In this document: positions 1 through 10,410 of the stretch, piece by piece | Layout of the letters: each line of letters starts with the position of its first letter | How positions within the stretch are numbered: position 1 is the first letter of the stretch | Assembly (NCBI RefSeq): GCF_910592395.1 | Contig: NC_088310.1 | Coordinates: forward strand, 15,757,501 to 15,821,500 | DNA: 64,000 nt | DNA from: Lineus longissimus | Taxonomy: Eukaryota > Nemertea > Pilidiophora > Heteronemertea > Lineidae | Direction of reading: 5' to 3' | Position numbers and translations under genes: made by a program | The notes under the pieces: model-generated | Database searches by the model: none | Seen by the model: the letters and a program-made list of their open reading frames with translations, nothing else | Told to the model about the DNA's origin: nothing

Positions 1-205
1 CTGGTCATGAACCAGACCGGACCGAAATTCAGTGTCAGTGTACCTCTGACCTAGGGGGTCATGTGTACAAAGTTTCAAGTTCATAGCACAAGCGGTTAAG
101 AAACGTGCCACACAGGATACGGACGACGACGGACGACGACGACGACGGACACAGGGCTATCGTATAGACTCCCCTAACGGTGAGCCAACAAGGCAGTTAT
201 GACCC
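1..205. repeat. dispersed non-coding repeat, copy 1
   Basis: The block reads: accgaaatt, a GTCATGTGTAC segment, 'caagtttcaagttcatag', a GACGAC-rich run at about 120-155, then 'tatagactcccctaacggtg'. The same order of short blocks recurs at about 3,540-3,640, 3,930-4,030 and 4,200-4,290, so this is a copy of an interspersed repeat family. No ORF is present. The family is not one I can name. Confidence 0.6.
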
Positions 206-240
206 CACCAAAATGAGGCCATGTACTGTGCCTCACTCAC

Positions 241-335
241 CTGCCCTTGAGAGCATCATCAATGTGAGCAGCTGCTAAGATCAGATCACACTTATCATCC
301 TGAAGAATCTTGAATCTATCTGACAGAGTGTCCGC
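241..335 (-). CDS. 95-nt internal exon of unidentified host gene
   Basis: On the minus strand a pyrimidine-rich acceptor (ttttcatttcag) precedes an open 95-nt stretch that ends at a consensus donor (CAG/gtgagtg). The frame entered in phase 0 gives a peptide with the core DDKCDLILAAAHIDDALKG, Leu/Ala/Asp-rich and probably helical. The exon begins in phase 0, matching the phase-0 end of the upstream exon at 900-2227, so the two join without a break. I do not recognise the protein. The gene continues leftward out of the window. Confidence 0.55.
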
Positions 336-899
336 CTGAAATGAAAATAACACTTTTTATATCAAGGTTACAATATATTTTCTGTCTTGGGGTTTATGCT
401 TTCAACATAAGTCGGCATCAGAATAAAATTTCCACATTATGGTTTTGGATAATTGCGAACCCAGAAATGAGTGCATGGTATTTTTCATTTATCAAGCTTG
501 TGTTCATGTTTTTGGCATTTCTAGATACTAGGATCAATGGTAAGGGCTTGTATTAACAATAACATGTACGGTGTACATGTATACAGTAGTATATGAATAG
601 ATTGCTGGATCTTTCAAAACAAAAATGGGGTCTTAATAAAGAAGACAAGAGCAATGCAAAACCTGGAATATCCCCAACCGGTCATTTTTCTTTGGCATGA
701 TGAAAAGTCTGTGTTCTGTCATGATGGTAATTACCAACCGTAGTAGAATTCAAAAAACACACAGAAAAAATTGAAAAATTGAAATGAAACAAACTTTCTC
801 TTAAATCTATAAAAAACAAATTCAAGATTGCTGGGGGCATAGAAAGGTACTGCCATTACTGGCTGGTAATGATGCAGAAATAGAAAAATGTGGCTTTAC
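336..899 (-). other. intron between the two host exons
   Basis: This is bounded by the donor at 898-899 and the acceptor at 336-337 on the minus strand. It is A/T-rich with no ORF of note. A 71-codon plus-strand ORF at 341-556 shows no recognisable domain and is taken as chance. Confidence 0.5.
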
Positions 900-2227
900 C
901 TCTCGGACCTCTGGCACAAGTGGAATAACTGGCATGAGCAATCCTAATGTCCCAACACTTTCTAAAGAAGATCTGCGGCCAAAAGTACTGTTCAACACAT
1001 TCAATCGTTCCTGCTTCACAGGCTTTTTATCCTGAACATCATCACCATCATCTCCACATACAAACGGTTCAACCCTATTCTCGAATCTGTGACTCTTAGA
1101 GTTTCCCTTCTCCGGCACAATAACTCGCAGTCCATCATCGCTGTTTATAGAGCCAGATACAAATTCTCTAGTCCCAGAATTGCCAAGAGAAGAACCCAAG
1201 AAACTTCCCACCTGAATAGCAGCTGGTTGACCATTCACATTGTCCACAGATCCTTCCTGTCTGTGAGCACTTCTACACTCATTCTCTAATCGTGTTTGGT
1301 CGCTCTTCTTCTTATTATGAGCTGACACAACCATTGGAACAAGATCTTCCCAATCCGACACATTGCGAGGGCTTGTTATCACAAGATCATCACTCAAGTT
1401 CTCAATACTTGAGGACACATTACCATTTTCACCCCAATGGTTTAAATCCTCTGTACGAGATGGTGACAAATACAATGGTGTTGGCATTTGATTACTGACA
1501 CTATTTGCATCAAATACCTCTCTAAAACTTGAGTTACTACCTCTTCGCAAATCTCCTAAGGATTCACAGGAATTTGTCACGCTTCCACCAGTTCCACTGT
1601 CCTGAGTGTCTTGGTTGGGCAATTCAATAGTCACTTTCTCTGTTACACTTTCATTTTCAATTACACTACCTGGCATTATATCATCCATGCCCTTTTCGTC
1701 AACAATTTTGCTCCAATGAGAGTCTGGATCCACCATTACATTTTCATTTTCAATTACGCTACCTGGCATTATATCATCCAGGCCTTTTTCGTCAACAATT
1801 TTGCTCCAATGAGAGTCTGGATCCGCTGTTACACTTTCATTTTCAATTACACTACCTGGCATTATATCATCCATGCCTTTTTCGTCAACAATTTTGCTCC
1901 AATGAGAGTCTGGATCCGCTGTTACACTTTCATTTTCAATTACACTACCTGGCATTATATCATCCATGCCTTTTTCATCAACAATTTTGCTCCAATGAGA
2001 GTCTGGATCCACTGTTACACTTTCATTTTCAAGTACACTACCTGGCATTATATCATCCATGACTTTTTCGTCAACAATTTTGCTCAAATGAGAGTCTGGA
2101 TCCACTGTTACACTTTCATTTTCAAGTACACTACCTGGCATTATATCATCCATGCCTTTTTCGTCAACAATTTTGCTCCAATTAGAGTCTGCCTTCACAG
2201 AATTTGTCTTTGGGCCTTTTATTGAAG
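900..2227 (-). CDS. large repeat-bearing exon of the same host gene
   Basis: The minus-strand open frame spans 822-2261, but splice signals trim it: acceptor tttcctttctgttgcag ends at 2228 and donor GAG/gtaaag starts at 899, giving an exon of 1,328 nt ending in phase 0. The N-terminal half is six tandem copies of a 31-residue unit (core WSKIVDEKGMDDIMPGS, linker ENESVT). The rest is Ser/Asn/Glu-rich and low in hydrophobic residues, so largely disordered in appearance, ending in a Leu/Pro/Val-rich stretch. No enzyme domain is visible. The product joins the helical exon at 241-335. Function unknown; a scaffold or coiled-coil partner would be a guess only. Confidence 0.6.
1640..2195. repeat. coding minisatellite, six units of 93 bp
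   Basis: Six head-to-tail 93-bp units lie within the exon. Each keeps the frame and encodes 31 residues. Units 1-2 share VLEN and units 3-6 share VIEN, and unit 2 has HLSKIV in place of HWSKIV, so the array grew by stepwise duplication. Central units are nearly identical, which points to recent turnover. Confidence 0.9.
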
Positions 2228-3429
2228 CTGCAACAGAAAGGAAATGAGAAGCCATGAACATGTATTTTAGGCACAGTTAAGGCATAGGAGTGTGCAATGT
2301 CCGCATCATCCACGTATGGGAACAAAAGAAAACTAAACTGGAACAAAGAGTGGATCCAATGAAGTAAATGAAAAGGCAAGGGGCCATTGTGCTCACCGTA
2401 AATTTGGTGGTTAGGAATTCATGCTGGTTAAGAAACATGCTACACAGTAAGGTAAAATGGGGTATTTGTAGACCTGGCCTAAGTGTAGCCCCTGGCAATG
2501 ATTTTGATTCATATTCCTGAATTATTCAGCCAAGGCAAGCATGGATATGAAAGAGGTGACTCTTGAGTATCACAACTTATAGTTTTAAATTATTCAACAT
2601 GTTATGTAAGAGCTTTGGCTATGAGAAGTAAACAAATCAGACACATGCACAAAAAAGTTGGAATCGAACTTTTTGCACGTATGAATTTTCCACACTTACA
2701 GAGCATCGATATCTGTTTGAAACTTGGTTCAGGTGATCAGTATTGAGTGTAGAGAATGTTGTATGCGGCATTTGATGTTATTATCAAAATTAAATTTTTC
2801 AGCACTATTCTGACCAATGTACCCTAGCAGTATTTGTAGCCTGTTGGTTTTGGGGTGTATTGGTAGCCCCTATAAAAAGCTCAATATATCCTGTCATAAA
2901 TCATGAAGATGCTAGGTTTCTTTATTCTTATACCTGAAGAATATTATTTGATCATAAATATATCCGATTTAGATACAATGTTAACCCTTCATGTACCAGC
3001 AATGACACATAGAGGTTTCATACTAGTTTCTCTCCCATTATTTGGAAATAATGTTATTATTTTCAAAGTTACTGGTGTCTCTAGTTAAACTAAGCCACAC
3101 CATTGAATAGATAGCAGCATTTCTCATGGTATATTGCATTACCATTAATGCCAGCTATAGTTGGGGTTGACACCTGACCCAGACCTGAAACCACAGCTTT
3201 TAATGCCCCTGACCACGAGTCTTGTATTGTCTCTTAGAGGTATTGTTTTAGATTAAGTGTCCTAAAGTGCAGGCTATAAAATTGGAACAAGTCCCACTGC
3301 AAGATGCAGGCCAGTTTTAGTGAATCTGGCTGGAAATCTCTTGCGTAACCAAAGTTATAGGTGAAAAAGGGGCAACAATTACCCCATTTTACCTTACATC
3401 TATGTGAAATAAAAAATGGTATGACATGT

Positions 3430-4295
3430 GATGTATCCTTGCTAGGAGTACCTACCACAAAAATATTATTGAAAACAAATCACTAATAAAAGAGATATTA
3501 CACTCTTTACCTCCAGTTTTGGCCCCCTGCTGGCAAAATCGAGAATCATATTGGACCGAAATTGTCGTCAGATGTTATCTGACCTAGAGGGTCATGTGTA
3601 CCAAGTTTCAAGTTGTCAGCTTTAGCAGTTAAGAAACGTGCCATTGTTACACTAAAACGGCAAATTTTATCAATTCGACCTCTTTGACCTTGAAAAGTAG
3701 GTCAAATCAAAATCCCATAGGATATGTGATCTATCACACTTCTACCAGTTCCACCAGTTCAACTGTCCTGACTCTCTTGGTTGGGCACTCTCTTGATAGG
3801 TACTCTCTTGCTTGGTAGGGCTTTTCTTGCTCGGAATACCTACCATAAAAATATCATCGAAAACAACACAACTAATAAGCCAGATATTGCACTTTCTACC
3901 TTTTTTAATTTTTGGCCCCCTGGTGGCAAAGTCCAGAATCAGATCGGACCGAATTTTGCTATCAGAGGTTAGATGACATAGGGAGTCATGTGTACCAAAT
4001 TTCAAGTTCATAGCTTCAGCAGTTAAGGAACTCAGACAGTCAATTTATACCATTAGACCTCTGTGACCTGGCAAATTAGGTCAAATCAAAAACCTGTATG
4101 ATATGTGATGTATCCTAGCTAGGAGAACCTACCATCAAAATGTTATCAAAAACGAGTCACCTGTAAGAGAGATATCACACTTTTTAGGTTTCCACTTTAA
4201 GCCCCCTGGTGGCCAAATAAAGAATAAGATCGGACAAGGGACACTGCGGCATTGTATAGACTCCCCTACACCTATGGTGAGCCAAAAAGGTACAT
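3430..4295. repeat. partly tandem copies of the dispersed repeat
   Basis: Three successive partial copies share blocks such as 'cctaccacaaaaat', 'gatattacactttt', 'ggccccctggtggc', 'ggtcatgtgtaccaa' and 'aggtcaaatcaaaa', starting near 3,443, 3,830 and 4,117. The last one runs into the 'tatagactcccctac' block also seen at the start of the window. No coding capacity. Confidence 0.65.
3725..3790 (-). pseudogene. degenerate duplicate of a scrap of the 900-2227 exon
   Basis: The plus strand here (cttctaccagttccaccag ... ctcttggttgggca) resembles 1,580-1,622 in the exon (cttccaccagttccactg ... gtcttggttgggca). In the exon's reading frame the copy has a stop and a small insertion. It is a short decayed partial duplication. 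Confidence 0.5.
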
Positions 4296-5007
4296 GTAGT
4301 TAGGAGAGCAGCTGAAAAGTTGTCACAGCACAGCATTCTAGCTGTCTTTGGAACTGCTGCTGAATTTAAACCTCTATACCCTTTGAATTTACACCAAAAA
4401 TCTCTTTGTTTTTTTTAAAAAGAAAATCAGGTTTTTTACAGGAATGCAATTTTTAATGCCATAAGTGACAATTCATCTCATCTGACATGTATTGACCTCA
4501 CTTCAGCCAAAGCATCGGTGATTTTACTGTCACAATCTGACATCAAACTCATAGCCAGAGGGGGGGATCCCTCTTGTCTAAATCTTCTAGGGCACTGTTA
4601 TAGTTAAATAAGACTCTGGACTGCATGTACTTTTTACTTTCTTGAGATTTGAGGCTCAAATGGACCTTTTTTATTCAACATGTGCCTGTGTTCAGTTGTT
4701 AATCTGCTCCTGTGCAAAATTGAAATGTCCTGGGGACATTGTGCTCATTTGGGGCAACAAAAGACAGCGGTGAATGGATGAATGGTCACAGACTATCATG
4801 GTCAGTATTTCCAATTTACTGTACTATTTTGGTAAAGATGGAAGGACTGTCAATTCAAAATTTGGGCATTGTCACCATGAAAAGTAGGTCTACAGGGATA
4901 ATACTGTAACACTAAGTCTTGATTTTTTTAGCGCACCACCATTTGCCACGTTTGCCCTACTTGGTAGCAAAAGTTGTCAACATTAAAAGGTGAACGTCGG
5001 TGCAGGA

Positions 5008-5199
5008 TAAATTTGGCACTAGGTCCTTTGCCAGATACGCCTGTACCACCTAGATCTTTACTATAGGACTTCATAGTAAAAGTTGAGAGACAATGGCTCG
5101 AGAGGCATTGTCTGGCATCATTGACTGTAAAAACCTATTGTAAAGTTAGTTCGTTTTGCCGACCATAGGTGGTACCAGTGTATCTCGCAAAGGGCCTAT
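5008..5199. repeat. imperfect inverted repeat, MITE-like
   Basis: The arm at about 5,008-5,050 (cctttgccagatacgcc then gtaccaccta) reappears inverted at about 5,156-5,199. Spacing is roughly 100 bp. No coding sequence. A small foldback element is the simplest reading. Confidence 0.45.
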
Positions 5200-5532
5200 T
5201 CCATGAGCTGTTCTTGTACCCATCTTTTTACTTCTAGTTGGGGCCATTAGGGAGGACCTAACCCCAGACCCACCAAGCAAGGAAAAAAGGAAGAACAAGA
5301 ACTTCTTGTTCTTCAGAAGTTGGCAGTATACAGAGCCAACATCAAAGACTATAGACGTGGTTCTTGGCACGTGGGAAGGAGAACCACGTCCACAGCAGAG
5401 TGGAACACAACTGGGTAAGATGAGACGAAGGACATACTGTGACTGTGTCTCACTCTCACTTGGGAGTGAGTTCAGAATATACCCCCGTCACTCGGAGGTG
5501 ATCGGAGATACTCGGAGGTAACCATTGGCAAC

Positions 5533-5743
5533 CTGACTAACTACACGGTCACTGACAGAAAAAGCCAATGCTTCTGAGTATCGGGCGAGATCGTGTATCA
5601 TCACAGGCATCATCGCCAATGACACCAACGACAGCTGAAATTTGGAGATACTCGGAGGTAATCGGAGGTATTATGTATGATCACCTGACTGACTGCGCGG
5701 TCACTGACAGAAAAAGCCAATGCTTCTGAGTATCAGGCAAGAA
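5533..5743. repeat. local direct duplication
   Basis: A segment of about 57 bp containing 'cggtcactgacagaaaaagc' at 5,533-5,590 is repeated at 5,687-5,743 with a few changes, each followed by related 'tgtatcat...catcatcgcc' text. Non-coding. Confidence 0.6.
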
Positions 5744-7954
5744 CGTGTATCATAGGCATCATCGCCGACATCAACGGCAGCTGAAATTCTGAAATTCTCG
5801 AGGTATTAGTGCAACCACTGGCAACCCGAAAGGAGTAAAAGTAAAATCAAAGTGTCTGAAACCACCAACACCAACGACACTGACAGGAGGGATGGGGCCA
5901 AGTATGAAGTTAATGGGGATGGGGCCAAGTATTGATTCGCCAGAGCTAGAGGAAATGCCACCGACACCGGTTTGTTATGGTATATAGGCTGCAGTTGTCA
6001 AAAAAATATTTGGTTAGTGACCGGAAAGTAAGGGCTATATTTCAGATTCTGACCCTCAGATTCCTTAGTCTCCGTTAACGGAATAGCAGTGTGTAGAATT
6101 GTTGGTGTTCGATTATAAAAGGGAGATAAAGATCCCACTTGAGGCGTTCGAACCAGCTCGCTACGCCTGCGGCGCTTCATGCTTGGATACGTTGTCCCAA
6201 ATGACACTTTGTGCTAGTAAAGCACATGGGGTGGCCCATGGTAACTCGGCTTCAAGGAATTAAAGACAAGGGAGGTAAAAAAAAGTGTTTTGGCCTGAAG
6301 GCCCGCTTCTTCCACTGAACTATTATGTTGAATCATAAAAATTGGCCCAACGCTTCCAGTGAGTCTCGTTGGGTTATCTTCTTGTAGCCTAGATGCAGGA
6401 ATCTGTTAGAAAACTGCTGATGTAATGATGATGAATGCAGGATGAGAAACGAAGTTAGGAATGCAGAGTGAATGAGGTTATAACTTTATTGCAACAATAC
6501 CAGGAAGTTTGTAATAATTAAAGTCCTGATTAAACCCAATGCATTAAGCAACAATTTTGTTGGCTCCATTTTGTCAAAAAAAAAAAGTCAAGATAGTCTC
6601 GGTGGTGATCTGAAAAGTTATGGCTATATTTCAACAAAACTAATTGGCATGGCTGTCGTCAGTGTCGGTGATTGATATGTTGCTAATTTTCGGAGGATCA
6701 TGATTGAGGGTCTTCAGCTCGGCTGCTACGAAACAGTCTGTACTATGATCTCTGGATATCGGCGTCGCTGTCGTCGGTGTGGTTAATTGTTAGCCTAATA
6801 CAATAGACCGTATGCGAAAATAAATTCGGCCATTTTGCAGGCATATTTTCACAGGCAGCATAAGTTTACCATGACATAAAAGTCACGTTTTAATTTAAAT
6901 CAAATCATCACTTAAGGCATTCAAAATATCATGAACATGATCAATGAAAGGCATGGACAACTTCAAGTAAATTGCTTGAATAAAGTTGTATATTTTTACT
7001 TTTATACCATGGTAAACAAACATTGCCTGTGAAAAGGGTCGTTTCAACATGGCTGAAATTGATTTTCGCAGGGTGGACCTATTTAACCCTGTGTGGTGGC
7101 GCTGAGGCGACCACTGCAAGATTTACTATCGGATTGCTAATAGTTTCATGTGTACTCTCCAATCATCTTCAAGGGATGGGCAGGCCCTCACTTGCGCTGC
7201 TCACATTTAAGGTCTGTGTGTCCCCATAAACCCAGTCTCAAGACTCAGTCACCTGTCAGTCCTGTTGCCACCAGGCACCACCACCAATCAATGAATCATC
7301 GACATAACTCTCTGCTATTTATATACGAATAGTGGTCAAGCACCCGATCAAGCAGAATAACCCTCAAGATCAAGATATTGACTTCACAACAATACAACTT
7401 CCTGTGGACTTAATACAGAATAGTAGAGCCCATGCATGCATGTACTGCAAGTGGAATAGTACATGATGATGAAGTAGTGTCAAGGGGGTCAAGCCTCACG
7501 TCGAATCTACGAGTCGAAAGGAACTGCTCGTTCACAAAAACGACGCAAATGATGATACAAATACAGACATCAAAACGTTCCTGAAATATTATTTCTTCAT
7601 ACCTACTGTTTTATTTTAAAATCTAATCATGTTACCATTCATGACAGGATCTGTAAAAGTTTTAAGAAAAGTTTCGTTTGTTTGTCGTGTTTGTTGTCAT
7701 ATTACAGAATGACCTTGACCCCATCATTCCTGGGCGTTGTGGTCGTCGACTCTCATTTGGCACCGATGCGAAAGTGAACTTTGTCGCTCAGTTCAATAGA
7801 ATTAGTCCAACTCTTTCTTTTTTATTGTTCATGGATTTGGGGAAAAAAAACTTTATATATTTCAATGATAGATAGATGCCTAGTTACTTTCCCCAAGTCC
7901 TCTGTTCCACAGATTATATGTGCCCAAAGGGGGTTCTTTCAGATAGGGGCGGAT

Positions 7955-8290
7955 CCAAACTCCCCCCCCCCCCCCCGTTATGTCAGATAGGGGCCCTGTG
8001 CGTGTTCTATACGGTCATTTTGAGTTCAAAACTAGGGTGTAATATGTAAAGTCAAGAACTTAGTGAGCCCCCCTTTAGGTCGGGGGAGCTCCCCCGAACC
8101 CCCCTACGAGCATATGTTAAGTGCAAGCTCTAACAACTACAGCTGTTACAATGGGGGGACACCCCCCAAACCCCCCTCCGTCGACATAGGTTTTTACCAG
8201 TGCGTTGGGGGGAAGCTCCCCCCAAACCCCCCCGGTGGACAGTCAACTAGCCCTTCTGTGTCGTACTGCTGGAGGGGGGGGTGCGATGGG
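7955..8290. repeat. C/G-run array with hairpin cores
   Basis: A C-homopolymer near 7,962-7,977 is followed by three related units near 8,077, 8,151 and 8,208, each a G-run, a short centre (agct or aca), a C-run, 'aaa' and a second C-run. Each can fold as a hairpin and the opposite strand carries multiple G-runs. The spacing is about 55-75 bp. No protein is convincing. Confidence 0.6.
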
Positions 8291-8349
8291 ACCATCCATA
8301 TAGTTCCTTCCGACACATTTTTGTTTTGGTAATGTAATACATTGTGATT

Positions 8350-8520
8350 GACCTTATTCACGGGAATCGGGCGTTTCCAGTGATATACGACACAAATGGG
8401 TTGTCCTCATGCATTCACTTTCGAAAGGCATTTTAAAATAGATGTTACGTCCTGTTAATGGGGCACGTCATCATCGCGTACATTTGGGAAAAACTCCCTA
8501 ACGAGACCGGAGCAGACGGC
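8350..8520. repeat. dispersed repeat, inverted copy at 34,090-34,250
   Basis: Blocks 'gcgtttccagtgatatacga', 'ttttaaaatagatgttacgt' and 'ggggcacgtcatca' occur here and in reverse complement at about 34,090-34,250 in the same order. Two copies about 26 kb apart define an interspersed family. No ORF. Confidence 0.7.
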
Positions 8521-9363
8521 TGAAAGTAGTTTAATTATTGGCCGCTAGGGTACAGAATGTACGTCGCTCACCCGAATTTTTCACGCAACTATAGCTAAAT
8601 AGAGCTAGTTCTAGTTTGTGATTCAATTTGATACTTCAGATTTGGGCAGAAGACCAATATAACTTAGTCGTCAGTGTGGTTTTAAGCTGGAAAAACATAT
8701 TTGTTTTTCTTAAAGTGCCTTTTTTGGACGGGTGTGTGCGATTGTTTTGTTTTTATGTCACGTGACCTCGATCATGTCGACACAAAATTGAAATAAACCA
8801 CCCTTTTCTGTCATTATTTAGGACGGATATTTCTCTGATAAAAATATTAATATAATTGGCCAATTTCTTAGGCATATGATGTAGCGAATTCCCATGAAGA
8901 TTTAAATTAATTTCAACCAATGGGATAGCAACCACCACCGGAAGATCGCGGAGAAATCGGTAAACTCAACGGAGTTAATTCAGAAAAATACCAAAAAAAA
9001 TTGTTTGTAGGATATACAATATTTACTCTCTTTATTTCTCATCAAATCAGGATATACTCCCACACACACGTGTATCTTAAGAGCCCCTCCTAAAGGGGGG
9101 CTTAAAATCCTCGAGACATCGAAAAAAGGGGGGTACTTTTCAGAAAGATTTCTTGCAACGTCAAAGAGGGTACTTTTTCGTTAAAAGGTGTGAGCTGTGA
9201 GCACTTTACTTGTTTTACCTGGTTTTCAGTTTAAAAATGAAAATTCCCTAGAAAGGAGAGGGGTCATTTTAGAATATTGGTACGCGCACTGCTTCCCCCC
9301 CTAAATTTACGGAGTTGGGGGATAAAAGGGGAGCAGGGGCAAATCCAAAGGGGGCTGAGCCGC

Positions 9364-10410
9364 CCGCAAATTCTTTTTTCCTGACCCTTTCAGCAAAGCA
9401 TTGTGTACTGTGTACTTTCGGCCAATCAGAATTCGAAAAGTCAGTGACGTCAGTTGAACTTTAGAGGAATTCAATGGCGGAATTGTTAAACATCGATTAT
9501 GTTTACAAAAATGACAATAGTCTGAGCGAGTTTGAAGCATTGAAGGTATGATTAACTTTAGGAATTTACTGGACGAAACACAAAAGCGTCCAAATGCCCT
9601 GTCAAGAGACCAAGCTCAGAAAGTGTAGGAAGTCTCCTTCCCAAGAAAAGACCAAGGGCAACTGGAAGGCTCCACATAGCTCACTGCGTAATGAAGAACC
9701 AGAGTTTGGGAAAAACACACAGTAGTAAGTTATGAATGTTCTCAATGCAGTACAGTGTACTAGTATTTGCACGCTTCACCCATTCTCAATTTGGGTTCAG
9801 TTTGATGTTTGGTGTAGAATATGAGTCAAGTACATGTGGTGTATACTAATATTTTGAAACTAAATAAATCAGTCAAATCATATGGAAATCTTTCTTGTGT
9901 TATTATGTCTTTCAATTTTGTGGCTTTCCAGAAGTCTCACAATGTATTTCTCACAATCACAGGTGCTGCCATCTGTAAAGTGGTGATCTCTAGATGTACC
10001 CAAAAGATCATTTAATGGTTCTTCTCCTGTATGAATATGTTCAGAAGTAACTAAAGGCACAGGAAAATTCCAAGAAGAAATGCCCTTCAGTTCCCCCTTT
10101 GGCAGTCTTATTCTAAAACACCAGAGTCAGGCGTACTAGGATGTTTCATTTTCATAGTGGAGGATGTAAAGGCTATAGCCTTGTTTTCACCACAGAGAGG
10201 TTTGGGTGAGACGAGCAATATCTCCAGTGAAATATCAATTCCAAAAAACAATAACAAACAGACAAAAGCACTGCAAAATTGTGAAGTCAGAAATGTAAAC
10301 AAAGGTACGTGTGAACGATGCCTATATATGGGCTATGATGTCACTCGAAATCTGATTGGTTAAGAATGTACACAATGCTTTGCTGAAAGGGTCAGGAAAA
10401 AAATTTGCGG
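9364..10410. mobile_element. non-autonomous TIR DNA transposon (about 1.05 kb)
   Basis: The left end reads CCGCAAATT, T-run, CCTGACCCTTTCAGCAAAGC. The right end is its inverse (gctttgctgaaagggtcagg ... atttgcgg ending at 10,410). Similarity extends inward past a shared CCAATCAGA box, so the arms are roughly 80-100 bp. The interior has no transposase. Near the left arm a 24-codon ORF starting ATGGCGGAA at 9,474 stops exactly at a donor-like AAG/gtatga (9,546), so it may be a retained first exon. The superfamily is undetermined because no clear target duplication was found. Confidence 0.6.

Larger units (their letters stand above)
2228..9363. other. long non-coding region with scattered repeats
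   Basis: No supportable gene was found. The ORFs here are short, lack domains and mostly lie inside repeats. The recognisable content is listed separately: tandem/dispersed repeats at 3,430-4,295, a duplicated exon scrap at 3,725-3,790, an inverted-repeat element at 5,008-5,199, direct duplications at 5,533-5,743, a C/G-run array at 7,955-8,290 and a dispersed repeat at 8,350-8,520. At about 5,290-5,316 there is also a short palindrome built on AAGAACAAGAACTTCTTGTT. Confidence 0.5.

Noticed and set aside
1611-2225. Plus-strand ORF of 204 codons with a regular repeat
   Set aside because: It is the antisense shadow of the 93-bp coding minisatellite. The minus frame has splice sites and continues into another exon.
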